From the NCBI RefSeq assembly GCF_003966565.1, contig NZ_AP018718.1, positions 2,046,001-2,110,000 on the forward strand: a DNA stretch of 64,000 nucleotides, in the 5' to 3' direction. This DNA comes from Sulfuricystis multivorans (lineage in GTDB: Bacteria; Pseudomonadota; Gammaproteobacteria; Burkholderiales; Rhodocyclaceae). Under the pieces are notes generated by a model, which had not been told where the DNA came from, ran no database searches, and saw only the letters and a list, made by a program, of their open reading frames with translations. Below are positions 47,065 to 55,281 of this stretch, one piece after another. Each line of letters starts with the position of its first letter. Position 1 is the stretch's first letter. The position numbers and the translations under genes are program-made.

Positions 47065-47117
47065 GGCCACGTGATTCTAGCGAATCGGAACGAGCGGTCT
47101 GGCCACGAATAGAGCGG

Positions 47118-47477
47118 TCATTCGGGGCGAAACGCATCTTTGAGCCACTCGGTTTTGCCGCCATCGATCAGCACGCAATCGAAACGACAGGCTGTTTCCC
47201 CATGCCGAGCCAGCCAGTGACGTGCGGCGAGGATCAGCCGTCGCTGTTTCGCGGGTGTCACGCTGTCGGCCGCGCCACCGAAATCGCCGCGCGCGCGCTG
47301 ACGCACTTCGACGAACACGGTCGTCAAGCCCTCGCGGCAGACGAGATCGATCTCGCCGCCTTTGACACGGAAGTTGCGGGCGAGGATCGTCAGGCCCTGC
47401 GCAATGAGGTGCCGGGCGGCGATCTCCTCGCCGGCATCGCCGAGCGCTTTCCTGTTCCGGGGGATAATGCCGTTCAT
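47118..47477 (-). CDS. yraN: YraN-family (UPF0102) nuclease-like protein
   Basis: This 119-residue protein belongs to the YraN/UPF0102 family with the restriction-endonuclease-like fold. The landmarks are LGDAGEEIAARHLIAQGL, ARNFRVKGGEIDLVCREG and VFVEVRQR. A role in DNA metabolism is suspected but not proven. Its ATG at 47477 lies inside the start codon of the divergent rsmI, or an ATG at 47495 may be used. Confidence 0.92.
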   Translation of the reverse strand: MNGIIPRNRKALGDAGEEIAARHLIAQGLTILARNFRVKGGEIDLVCREGLTTVFVEVRQRARGDFGGAADSVTPAKQRRLILAARHWLARHGETACRFDCVLIDGGKTEWLKDAFRPE

Positions 47478-48306
47478 GTCCGCCACATTATTCATCGTCG
47501 CCACCCCGATCGGCAACCTATCCGACATCACGCTGCGCGCGCTGGAGACGCTCAGGAGCGTCGCCGTGATCGCCTGCGAGGACACGCGGCATGCACGGCG
47601 GCTGCTGGATCATTACGGCATCCGCACCCCCCTGCTGGCGCTTTACGAGCACAACGAACGGCAAGCCACCGAGCGGCTGATCGCACTGCTGGGCGAAGGC
47701 AAGGACGTCGCGCTGATTTCCGATGCCGGCACCCCGGCCGTCTCCGACCCCGGCGCGCTCGCGGTGGCCGCCGTGCATGCGGCTGGATTTCGCGTCAGCC
47801 CCATTCCCGGTGCGAATGCGGCGATCGCCGCGCTCTCGGCAGCGGGCTTCGAAGGCCCGTTTTGCTTCGTCGGCTTCCTGCCGACGAAAGTCGGCGCTCG
47901 CCGGACGGCACTCAGGCAGCTCAAAATGCTGCCCGTCAACCTGGTGTTTTACGAAGCGCCGCACCGCATCGTCGAGACCGTCGCCGACCTCGCCAGCCTG
48001 CTCGAACCCGAGCGGGAAATCGTCATCGCGCGCGAGCTCACCAAGCTGTTCGAGGAGATCGTGCGCCTGCCGCTTCTTGCCGCACCGGCGTGGCTCGCCG
48101 CCGACGAAAACCGCCGCCGCGGCGAATTCGTCCTGCTCGTTTCCGGCCCGCCGTCATGCCAGGGACTCGACGCCGAGAGCGAGCGTATCCTGGAACTGCT
48201 GCTCACCGAGTTGCCGGTGAAAACGGCAGCGAAGCTCGCGGCCGAAATCACCGGAAAGTCGAAGAATGAGCTCTACGCCCGGGCGCTCGAAATGAAGGGT
48301 GGCTAA
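47476..48306 (+). CDS. rsmI: 16S rRNA (cytidine(1402)-2'-O)-methyltransferase
   Basis: RsmI 2'-O-methylates C1402 in 16S rRNA. The 276-residue protein begins MSATLFIVATPIGNLSDITLRAL and has the family motifs CEDTRHARRLLDHYGI, SDAGTPAVSDPGA and PGANAAIAALSAAG. An ATG at 47467, with GGGGGA just upstream, is an alternative start. In E. coli the neighbour would be lpoA-yraN. Here lpoA is absent and yraN is divergent. Confidence 0.95.
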   Translation: MSATLFIVATPIGNLSDITLRALETLRSVAVIACEDTRHARRLLDHYGIRTPLLALYEHNERQATERLIALLGEGKDVALISDAGTPAVSDPGALAVAAVHAAGFRVSPIPGANAAIAALSAAGFEGPFCFVGFLPTKVGARRTALRQLKMLPVNLVFYEAPHRIVETVADLASLLEPEREIVIARELTKLFEEIVRLPLLAAPAWLAADENRRRGEFVLLVSGPPSCQGLDAESERILELLLTELPVKTAAKLAAEITGKSKNELYARALEMKGG

Positions 48307-48315
48307 AATCCGTAC

Positions 48316-49359
48316 ATGGATTCGATCACCCTCACCCGCCCCGACGACTGGCATCTTCACTTGCGCGACGGCGAGGCCCTGAAGGCCGTGCTGCCCGACA
48401 CGGCGCGGCGCTTCGCACGTGCGATCGTGATGCCGAACCTGAAGCCACCCGTGACCCGCGTCGCCGAGGCCGCCGCCTACCGCGCACGCATCCTGGCTGC
48501 CGTTCCGCCAGGGCTGAGTTTCACGCCCTTGATGACGCTGTATCTGACCGACAACCTGCCGGCCGACGAGATCGACCGCGCGAAGGAGTGCGGCATCATT
48601 CATGCGGTGAAGCTCTATCCGGCCGGCGCGACGACGAATGCCGATGCCGGCGTCACCGATCTCACGAAATGCACCAAGACGCTCGCGCGCATGGAAAGGC
48701 TCGGCCTGCCGCTCTTGGTGCATGGGGAGGTCACCGACCCGGCGGTCGACATCTTCGATCGCGAGGCGGTGTTCATCGACACGGTGCTAGCGCCTTTGAC
48801 GAAAGATTTTCCGGCGCTGAAAGTCGTGCTCGAACACGTGACGACCCGCGAGGGCGTCGAGTTCGTGAAAGCCAGCGGCGCGAACGTCGCGGCGACGATC
48901 ACCGCGCACCATCTGCTGATGAACCGCAACGCGATCTTCTCCGGCGGCCTGCGCCCGCACCACTATTGCCTGCCCGTGCCAAAGCGCGAAGTGCATCGCC
49001 AGGCGCTGATCGCGGCGGCCACTTCCGGCAACCCGAAGTTCTTCCTCGGCACCGACTCCGCGCCCCACGCGCGCCGCGCCAAGGAAGCGGCCTGCGGCTG
49101 CGCCGGCTGTTATACCGCGCATGCGGGCATCGAGCTCTATGCCGAAGCCTTCGAGGCCGCCGGCGCCCTCGATGCGCTCGAAGGCTATGCGAGCTTCTTC
49201 GGCGCCGATTTCTACGGCCTGCCGCGCAATGGGGAGCAGATCACCCTCGTGCGCGAGCGCTGGCGCGTGCCGAACGAATTGCCCTATGCTGCCGACGACG
49301 TGCTGGTGCCGCTGCGCGCCGGCGAGACGGTCGGCTGGAGACTGGAGGATATGCAATGA
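48316..49359 (+). CDS. pyrC: Dihydroorotase
   Basis: PyrC cyclises carbamoyl-aspartate to dihydroorotate in pyrimidine synthesis. The 347-residue class II type matches E. coli PyrC length. Metal ligands are visible in [20 protein letters not shown] (carbamylated lysine), [17 protein letters not shown] and LGTDSAPH. It is nine bases after rsmI and overlaps the next gene by four bases. Confidence 0.97.
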   Translation: MDSITLTRPDDWHLHLRDGEALKAVLPDTARRFARAIVMPNLKPPVTRVAEAAAYRARILAAVPPGLSFTPLMTLYLTDNLPADEIDRAKECGIIHAVKLYPAGATTNADAGVTDLTKCTKTLARMERLGLPLLVHGEVTDPAVDIFDREAVFIDTVLAPLTKDFPALKVVLEHVTTREGVEFVKASGANVAATITAHHLLMNRNAIFSGGLRPHHYCLPVPKREVHRQALIAAATSGNPKFFLGTDSAPHARRAKEAACGCAGCYTAHAGIELYAEAFEAAGALDALEGYASFFGADFYGLPRNGEQITLVRERWRVPNELPYAADDVLVPLRAGETVGWRLEDMQ

Positions 49360-49781
49360 ACCGGCGCCTGCTTTGTCTTTTGCTGCTGCCGCTCATCGCC
49401 GCCTGCGCGAAGGAACCCGCCGGCTACGAGATCGACGGCGGCAATCATTCGCTGACCGTGGAGCGCAACAAGCCCTATTTCTGGAGCAGCGGCTGGGAGC
49501 TCGATCTGATCGTCACGCGCTATCCCGAATGCCAGCGGCGCTACGCGCTGAAAAAAGCCGGCGAGAAGCTGCGCATCGATCTCTATCGCACGCCGACCGG
49601 CGCCTACATCCTCAACCAGGGTAGCCGCTGGTATGTCGCCGAGACGCAAACCTGCCGCATGCAAGCCTTCGAAGAGGAACCCCCGGAGCCCGGCGAACTG
49701 CTCGGCAGCTTCCGCGTCAAGGGCGGCGTGTTCCGCTTCGTGCCGGAAACGGGCGACAAAGGCAGCAACAACGGCGGTTGA
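49356..49781 (+). CDS. Small lipoprotein of unknown function
   Basis: This 141-residue protein has a lipoprotein signal ([17 protein letters not shown], lipobox Cys at residue 17) and a conserved-looking domain with [19 protein letters not shown] and [12 protein letters not shown] do not recognise a named family. Its start overlaps the pyrC stop (ATGA), and the protein ends just before rnpB. Outer-membrane or periplasmic location is inferred from the lipobox. Confidence 0.85.
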   Translation: MNRRLLCLLLLPLIAACAKEPAGYEIDGGNHSLTVERNKPYFWSSGWELDLIVTRYPECQRRYALKKAGEKLRIDLYRTPTGAYILNQGSRWYVAETQTCRMQAFEEEPPEPGELLGSFRVKGGVFRFVPETGDKGSNNGG

Positions 49782-49814
49782 ACCATTTTCACACCCCAAG
49801 TATCCTAGCCAACG

Positions 49815-50267
49815 GAAGTCCGCCAGGCAGCCGCGGCACCGCGAGGTGACGAGGAAAGTCCGGGCCCCATAGAGCAGGATGCCGGCTAACGGCCGGGCGC
49901 AGCAAGCCGCCGTCGGCGGCCCAAGGCGACGGAAAGTGGCACAGAAAACATACCGCCGATGGCTGCCCCGACTTTGACGCCGCAAGGCGGCAAAGTCTCG
50001 CTCTCGAATGAGCAGGGGCGGATCAGGCAAGGGTGAAATGGCGGCGCACCGCGAGGTGCGGCGGCAATGCGTGAGTATTGCCGAGGTAAGAGCCCACCGC
50101 GCCGCCAGTAATGGCGGCGGCAGGCAAAACCCCATCCGGGGCAAGGCCAAATAGGGGAGCGATGGCGTGGCTCGCGCCGCTCCCGGGTAGGCTGCTCGAG
50201 CCTGTCGGCAACGGCAGGCCTAGAGGAATGGCTGCCCACGACAGAACCCGGCTTATCGGCGGACTTC
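49815..50267 (+). ncRNA. rnpB: RNase P RNA (bacterial type A)
   Basis: RNase P RNA is the catalytic RNA that matures tRNA 5' ends. The ends pair perfectly as helix P1 (GAAGTCCGCC at 49815-49824 with GGCGGACTTC at 50258-50267). Conserved core motifs are present: GAGGAAAGTCCGGGC (near 49850), GGTAAGAGCCCACCG (near 50086), AAAACCCCATCCGGGGCAA, and ACAGAACCCGGCTTA near the 3' end. The length of 453 bases is longer than E. coli M1 RNA (377), mainly through GC-rich helices around 49920-50070. Confidence 0.95.
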
Positions 50268-50400
50268 CATCCCCCATTCTTCACAAATCACTTTCAGAAC
50301 GTATTTCCGTGCATTGATTTGCAAGGATTTTTTGTTCAAAGAATACATGCCGAATCGCTGATAAGCCTTTGTTGCGCCTGAAATTTTCCGCGTTTGGCTA

Positions 50401-50429
50401 TTGACGCGCCGAAATTGGTGGAATAAAGT
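50401..50429 (+). promoter_or_regulatory. Promoter of the mraZ/dcw operon
   Basis: The -35 hexamer TTGACG (50401-50406) and -10-like TAAAGT (50424-50429) are separated by exactly 17 bases. It lies about 30 bases upstream of the mraZ start, and the MraZ boxes overlap its -10. Confidence 0.7.
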
Positions 50430-50453
50430 GGGGCCAAGTGGGGATAAGTGGGG
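50419..50453 (+). promoter_or_regulatory. MraZ operator (phased TGGGG boxes)
   Basis: Three exact TGGGG boxes (50429, 50439, 50449) and one degenerate TGGAA box (50419) recur every 10 bases, separated by 5-base spacers. This is the pattern bound by MraZ in front of mra operons, and it covers the -10 region and the sequence just upstream of the start codon. Confidence 0.85.
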
Positions 50454-50459
50454 AGGCGT

Positions 50460-50909
50460 GTGTTCCAAGGCGCGGCACAACTGAGTCTGGATGCGAAGGG
50501 GCGGCTGGCGATCCCGGCCCGGCATCGCGACGACTTGCTCGCCGCCGGCAATGGCCGGCTGGTGCTCACCGCGCATCCGCACCGTTGTCTGCTGCTCTAC
50601 CCCGAGCCTGCCTGGCAGCCGATCCGCGACAAGATCCTCGCCGCGCCGAGTTTCGATCCGCGCTCGGCGGCGCTCAAACGGATCCTGGTCGGCAACGCGC
50701 GCGATTGCGAGCTCGATGGCGCCGGCCGCATCCTGATCGCGCCGGAGCTGCGCGAGACCGCCGAATTCGACAAGCAGGTATGGCTGGTCGGCATGGGCAG
50801 CCACTTCGAGATCTGGAGCGACGCCGGCTGGCGCCGCCAACATGAAACCGCCTTCGAGGCCCTGGCCGGCAGCGAGCCGCCGCCGGGATTCGAGGGTATT
50901 TCCCTGTGA
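50460..50909 (+). CDS. mraZ: Transcriptional regulator MraZ
   Basis: MraZ is an AbrB-fold DNA-binding protein that represses its own dcw operon. The 149-residue protein starts from a GTG at 50460 (MFQGAAQLSLDAKGRLAIPARHRD), and a second SpoVT/AbrB-like repeat follows (CELDGAGRILIAPELRE). A GTG 12 bases upstream would place the start inside the operator, so the shorter form is preferred. It heads the dcw cluster. Confidence 0.95.
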   Translation: MFQGAAQLSLDAKGRLAIPARHRDDLLAAGNGRLVLTAHPHRCLLLYPEPAWQPIRDKILAAPSFDPRSAALKRILVGNARDCELDGAGRILIAPELRETAEFDKQVWLVGMGSHFEIWSDAGWRRQHETAFEALAGSEPPPGFEGISL

Positions 50910-50918
50910 GCGGCGGCG

Positions 50919-51851
50919 ATGAACGCAAACCCAAGCGCGCAGCACCAGCCGGTGCTGCTTGCCGAGGCCGTCGCCGCATTGGCCATCCGGCTCGACGGCA
51001 TCTATGTGGATGGCACCTTCGGGCGCGGCGGCCACAGCCGCGCGATCCTCGAACGGCTTGGCCCCACGGGGCGGCTCGTCGCGCTGGATCGCGATCCGCA
51101 GGCGATCGATGCGGGCAGGGAAATCGCCGATCCACGCTTGATGCTCGTCCATGCCGCTTTCAGCCGCTTGGGCGAGGTATTGGATGCCTTGGATGTCGAT
51201 CGGGTCGATGGGGTTTTGCTCGATCTGGGCGTGTCCTCGCCGCAGCTGGACGAGCCATTGCGCGGCATGAGTTTTCGTTTCGATGCGCCGCTCGACATGC
51301 GCATGGATACGACGCAAGGGGAAACCGCGGCGGAGTTTCTGGCGCGGGCCGATCAATCGGAAATCGAGGAGGTGATTCGTGAGTATGGCGAAGAACGGTT
51401 TGCTCATGCGCTTGCAAAGGCGATTGTTGCTGCTCGGCAGCAACGCCGTATTTCATCCACAGGACAACTTGCCGCGCTCGTGGCGCAGGTCGTGCGCACG
51501 CGTGAAGCCAACCAGCATCCGGCGACGCGCACCTTCCAGGCTCTACGGATTCACGTCAATCGGGAGCTTGAGGAGCTCACGCTAGCCCTGCCCGAGGTGC
51601 TCGGCCGTTTGCGGCCGGGCGGAAGACTCGCCGTGATCAGCTTTCATTCGCTCGAAGACCGCATCGTCAAGCGTTTTTTGCGTTCCGCGGCGCAGCCGCC
51701 GCAACCTCCGAAAGGCGTGCCGGTGCGGGCTGCCGATCTGCCAGCGCCGAGTCTGCGCCTGATCGGCAAACCGATCCGCCCAGGCGATGCGGAAATCGCC
51801 CGCAATCCACGCGCCAGGAGCGCAGTGCTGCGGGTCGCGGAGAAGCTATGA
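50919..51851 (+). CDS. rsmH: 16S rRNA (cytosine(1402)-N4)-methyltransferase
   Basis: RsmH (MraW) N4-methylates C1402 of 16S rRNA, the same base that RsmI modifies. The 310-residue protein has [31 protein letters not shown] (SAM loop), [12 protein letters not shown] and [14 protein letters not shown]. Its stop TGA lies in the first target-site copy (ATGAT, 51848-51852) of the MITE-like element. The transposon has therefore inserted right at the gene end without changing the protein. Confidence 0.97.
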   Translation: MNANPSAQHQPVLLAEAVAALAIRLDGIYVDGTFGRGGHSRAILERLGPTGRLVALDRDPQAIDAGREIADPRLMLVHAAFSRLGEVLDALDVDRVDGVLLDLGVSSPQLDEPLRGMSFRFDAPLDMRMDTTQGETAAEFLARADQSEIEEVIREYGEERFAHALAKAIVAARQQRRISSTGQLAALVAQVVRTREANQHPATRTFQALRIHVNRELEELTLALPEVLGRLRPGGRLAVISFHSLEDRIVKRFLRSAAQPPQPPKGVPVRAADLPAPSLRLIGKPIRPGDAEIARNPRARSAVLRVAEKL

Positions 51852-51852
51852 T

Positions 51853-52085
51853 CCTAAAAACCCCAGTTGACCGCTCCTGTAGGCAAAAAATGCCTTTGAG
51901 AATCAGAGGTTGCCACACTATCCCCGCTCACCGAGTCGGTGACCCCGCTACGCACCCGCTGGCGCGCCCCGCCGGGCGCCTGGCTTTGTTGCTCCTCCTT
52001 GCAGGCATGAGCCTGCTGCGTCGTCGCGTCGCGCCATCCGCCCGCCGGCACGCACCATCGGGCGCGTCCAACTGGGGTTTTTAGG
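51853..52085. mobile_element. MITE-like element, copy B (233 bp) between rsmH and ftsL
   Basis: Terminal inverted repeats CCTAAAAACCCCAGTTG occur at both ends. The element is flanked by perfect 5-bp direct repeats ATGAT (51848-51852 and 52086-52090). It is the inverted homologue of copy A at 41.4 kb with identical length. It interrupts the dcw operon. The duplicated ATGAT supplies the rsmH stop on the left and the ftsL start on the right. It contains a short plus-strand frame with a hydrophobic stretch (LALLLLLAGMSLLRRR) shared by copy A, but no evidence that it is expressed. Confidence 0.93.
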
Positions 52086-52349
52086 ATGATGGCAAGGCTC
52101 AATTTCGTCCTGATCATTGCCGTGCTGGTTTCGGCGCTGGCGGTCGTCTCGACCAACCACCGGGCGCGCAAGCTGGTCAGCGAATTCGAACGCGAGCAGG
52201 AACGCATGCGCGCGCTCGAGGTCGAATGGGGCCAGCTGCAGCTCGAGCAGAGCACCTGGGCCACCCACGCACGCGTCGCGCAGGTCGCGCGCGACAAGCT
52301 CGGCATGCACGCACCCCGGCCGCAGCAGATCTACAGCATTCACGAATGA
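52086..52349 (+). CDS. ftsL: Cell division protein FtsL
   Basis: FtsL is a short bitopic division protein of the FtsQLB complex. The 87-residue protein has one N-terminal membrane segment (FVLIIAVLVSALAVVST) and then a coiled-coil/leucine-zipper-like periplasmic part (RKLVSEFEREQERMRALEVEWGQLQLEQ). The start ATG is formed by the right target duplication of the MITE. The next ATG, three bases on, is an alternative. The only ribosome-binding sequence is in the element's TIR (GGGG…AGG), so translation may be weakened. The stop overlaps ftsI. Confidence 0.93.
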   Translation: MMARLNFVLIIAVLVSALAVVSTNHRARKLVSEFEREQERMRALEVEWGQLQLEQSTWATHARVAQVARDKLGMHAPRPQQIYSIHE

Positions 52350-54100
52350 AACTCGCCAAGAGCCCTCTTCTCGACGACCGCCTGCCGATCTGGCGCTCCC
52401 GGCTCGTGCTCGCGCTGCTCATCATTGGGTTTGCTGCGCTGATCGGACGCGCCTTCTATCTGCAGGGCATCCACAAGGACTTCCTGATCGGCAAGGGCGA
52501 ATCGCGCTATGAGCGCGTGATCGAGATCCCGGCCACGCGCGGCCGCATCCTCGATCGCAACGGGGATGTGCTGGCGGTATCGACGCCGGTCAAGTCGGTC
52601 TGGGCGATCCCGGAGGATGTCCGGCTTTCGCCTGCCCAGGCGCGCGACCTCGCGCGTGTGCTGGACATGGAGGTGAATGATCTCGTCAGGAAACTCGCCG
52701 CCGAACGCGATTTCGTCTTTCTGAAGCGCCAGATTCCGCCGGATGTCGCCGCCCGGGTGGCAGAGCTCAAGCTACCCGGCATCCATTTCCAGAACGAATA
52801 CCGCCGCTACTATCCCGCCGGCGAGGTCACCGCTCACCTGCTCGGCTTCACCGGCGCGGAGGATGCCGGCCAGGAAGGCATCGAGCTCGCGCTCGACAAA
52901 GTGCTTGCCGGCAAGCCCGGCAGCCGGCGTGTCATCAAAGATCGTCGCGGCCAGATCGTCGAGGACGTCGAATCGATCCGCGCGCCGCAGGAGGGCAAGG
53001 ATGTCACGCTCTCCATCGACGCCAAGCTGCAATATCTCGCCTACGCGCAGCTCAAGCAGGCGGTGACGGAAAATCGCGCCAAGGCCGGCGGCATCGTCGT
53101 GCTCGATGCGAAAAGCGGGGAGATCCTCGCGCTCGCCAACCTGCCCGCCTACAACCCGAACAATCGCGCCCGGCTCTCCGGCGCACAGCTCAGGAATCGC
53201 GCCTTCACCGATACCTTCGAGCCGGGTTCGACCTTCAAGCCTTTCGCCGTCGCGCTGGCGCTCGACAAGGGCCAGGTGCGCTCTAACACGCCGATCCAGA
53301 CCGCGCCGGGCAAGCTCACCATCGGCCCGGCGACGATCCACGATGCGCACCCACATGGCATACTGACGGTGGCCGAGGTGATCCAGAAGTCTTCCAACGT
53401 CGGCGTCTCGAAAATGGCGCTCGCGCTTCCCGCCGAGGAGATGTGGGCGATGTTCGACCGCTTGGGCTTCGGCCAGCCGACCCGGATCGGCTTCCCCGGC
53501 GAGGCCAGCGGCCGGCTGCGCCCCTGGAAGCACTGGCGGCCGATCGAGCAGGCCACCATGTCCTACGGCCACGGCATCTCGGTGACGCTGATCCAGCTCG
53601 CGCGCGCCTATCAGGCGTTCGCCCGCAACGGCGATCTCGTGCCGCTGTCGCTGACGCGCGTGGACGTCCCGCCCGCCGTCGGCATGCGCGTATTCTCCGA
53701 GCAGACCGCCAAGGAAATGCGCGCGATGCTCGAAATGGTGGTGCAGCCCGGCGGCACCGCGGTGAAGGCGCAGGTGCCCGGTTATCGCGTCGCCGGCAAG
53801 ACCGGCACCGCGGTCAAGCTCGAAGGCGGCGCCTATGTGAACAAATACGTCGCGGCCTTCGTCGGTTTCGCGCCGGCCTCCGATCCACGGCTGATCGTCG
53901 CGGTGATGATCGACGAACCCTCGGCCGGCAAGTATTACGGCGGCGATGTCGCCGCGCCGGTGTTTTCTGCGGTGATGGCAAGCGCCTTGCGTGCACTGGG
54001 CATCCCGTCCGATGCCCCTGTCCAGCGCTTTGCCCCCGATGGTGCGCCACGGCTGTTGACGGTGGCGAAAAGCGAAACGTCCGCCCCGGAGGAAATGTGA
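52346..54100 (+). CDS. ftsI: Peptidoglycan transpeptidase FtsI (PBP3)
   Basis: FtsI is the division-specific class B penicillin-binding protein. The 584-residue protein has an N-terminal membrane anchor (about residues 17-37) and the class B domain (RGRILDRNGDVLAVS). The transpeptidase domain has catalytic Ser295 in STFK, the SxN motif at 349-351 and KTG at 485-487. The ATG at 52346 overlaps the ftsL stop (ATGA). Length is as in E. coli. Confidence 0.97.
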   Translation: MKLAKSPLLDDRLPIWRSRLVLALLIIGFAALIGRAFYLQGIHKDFLIGKGESRYERVIEIPATRGRILDRNGDVLAVSTPVKSVWAIPEDVRLSPAQARDLARVLDMEVNDLVRKLAAERDFVFLKRQIPPDVAARVAELKLPGIHFQNEYRRYYPAGEVTAHLLGFTGAEDAGQEGIELALDKVLAGKPGSRRVIKDRRGQIVEDVESIRAPQEGKDVTLSIDAKLQYLAYAQLKQAVTENRAKAGGIVVLDAKSGEILALANLPAYNPNNRARLSGAQLRNRAFTDTFEPGSTFKPFAVALALDKGQVRSNTPIQTAPGKLTIGPATIHDAHPHGILTVAEVIQKSSNVGVSKMALALPAEEMWAMFDRLGFGQPTRIGFPGEASGRLRPWKHWRPIEQATMSYGHGISVTLIQLARAYQAFARNGDLVPLSLTRVDVPPAVGMRVFSEQTAKEMRAMLEMVVQPGGTAVKAQVPGYRVAGKTGTAVKLEGGAYVNKYVAAFVGFAPASDPRLIVAVMIDEPSAGKYYGGDVAAPVFSAVMASALRALGIPSDAPVQRFAPDGAPRLLTVAKSETSAPEEM

Positions 54101-55281
54101 TCCAGCCTGCCTTCATGGTCGGCGTCACCGGCACCAATGGCAAGACCTCGGTGACGCAATGGATCGCTCAAGCGCTCACCCTGGGCGGCCGCAAATGCGC
54201 GATCGTCGGAACATTGGGTAACGGCTTTCCGGGCGCGCTGGTGCCGGGCCCGAACACCACGCCGGGCGCGCATGTGCTGCGCGAGTTCCTGCCGGAGTGC
54301 GTGCGGCAGGGTGCCCAAGCCTGCGCGATGGAGGTCTCGTCGATCGGCTTGCATCAGAACCGCGTCGCCGGCCTTCGTTTCGATGTCGCGGTATTCACGA
54401 ATCTGACCCGCGACCATCTCGAATACCACGGCACGATGGCGGCCTACGCCGCCGAAAAAGCGAAGCTGTTCGACTGGCCTGGCTTGAGCTGCGCGGTGCT
54501 GAACCTCGACGATCCCTTCGGCCGCGAGCTCGCGGCGAAGCTTGCCGGCCGTGTGCCGACGATCGGCTACACGCTGGGCGACGAGGGCGGTGCAGACCGT
54601 GTGCTGCGCGCGATGGGGCTTACGGAAACCGCGAGTGGACTGGCCTTCAGCGTCGATGGTGTGGCCATCTTTGCACCGGTGATCGGCCGCTTCAATGCCT
54701 CCAACCTGCTCGCGGTGATCGGCACGCTTCTCGCGGCAGGCATGCCGCTGCCGACCATCGCCGCAGCGCTGGCGCAGATCACTGCTCCGCCCGGCCGCAT
54801 GCAGCCGCTGGGCGGCGGCCCGGACGACCCGCTGGTGATCGTCGATTACGCGCACTCGCCCGATGCGCTGGAAAAGGTCCTCACCACCCTGCGCGGCACG
54901 GCCAATGCCCGCGGCGGCCGGCTCGTCTGCGTGTTCGGCTGTGGCGGCGAGCGCGATCCCGGCAAGCGCCCGCAGATGGGGAAGATCGCGGAGGCGTTGG
55001 CCGACCGCGTCGTCGTCACCAGCGACAACCCGCGCGGCGAAGAGCCGCTAATGATCATCGATCAGATCGTCGCCGGCATGCGGTCGCAGCCGGTCATCGA
55101 GCCCGACCGTGCCCGCGCGGTGGCGGCCACACTCGCCGCAGCCGCGCCCAATGATGTGATCCTGATCGCCGGCAAGGGCCATGAGCCTCATCAGGAGATC
55201 AATGGCGCGCGCATTCCCTTTTCGGATATCGAGTGCGCAAAGTCGGCGCTGGCTAGACGGCACGAGGTGCCCAGATGCTGA
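54097..55281 (+). CDS. murE: UDP-MurNAc-tripeptide synthetase MurE lacking its N-terminal domain
   Basis: MurE adds meso-diaminopimelate to UDP-MurNAc-L-Ala-D-Glu. This 394-residue form starts at a GTG at 54097, which overlaps the ftsI stop (GTGA) and follows a GGAGGAAA ribosome-binding site. The ATP-binding GVTGTNGKTS is only at residues 9-18, while in E. coli MurE it lies near residue 115. About 100 residues forming the UDP-MurNAc-binding domain are missing. The central and C-terminal domains are intact, including the DAP-recognition DNPR (about residue 310). No upstream frame encodes the missing domain. Function is plausible but uncertain. Confidence 0.9.
   Translation: MIQPAFMVGVTGTNGKTSVTQWIAQALTLGGRKCAIVGTLGNGFPGALVPGPNTTPGAHVLREFLPECVRQGAQACAMEVSSIGLHQNRVAGLRFDVAVFTNLTRDHLEYHGTMAAYAAEKAKLFDWPGLSCAVLNLDDPFGRELAAKLAGRVPTIGYTLGDEGGADRVLRAMGLTETASGLAFSVDGVAIFAPVIGRFNASNLLAVIGTLLAAGMPLPTIAAALAQITAPPGRMQPLGGGPDDPLVIVDYAHSPDALEKVLTTLRGTANARGGRLVCVFGCGGERDPGKRPQMGKIAEALADRVVVTSDNPRGEEPLMIIDQIVAGMRSQPVIEPDRARAVAATLAAAAPNDVILIAGKGHEPHQEINGARIPFSDIECAKSALARRHEVPRC

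Noticed and set aside
51848-52084. A 78-codon frame inside MITE copy B as a real membrane microprotein.
   Set aside because: The corresponding frame in copy A has an early stop after the TIR, so it is not conserved along its length.
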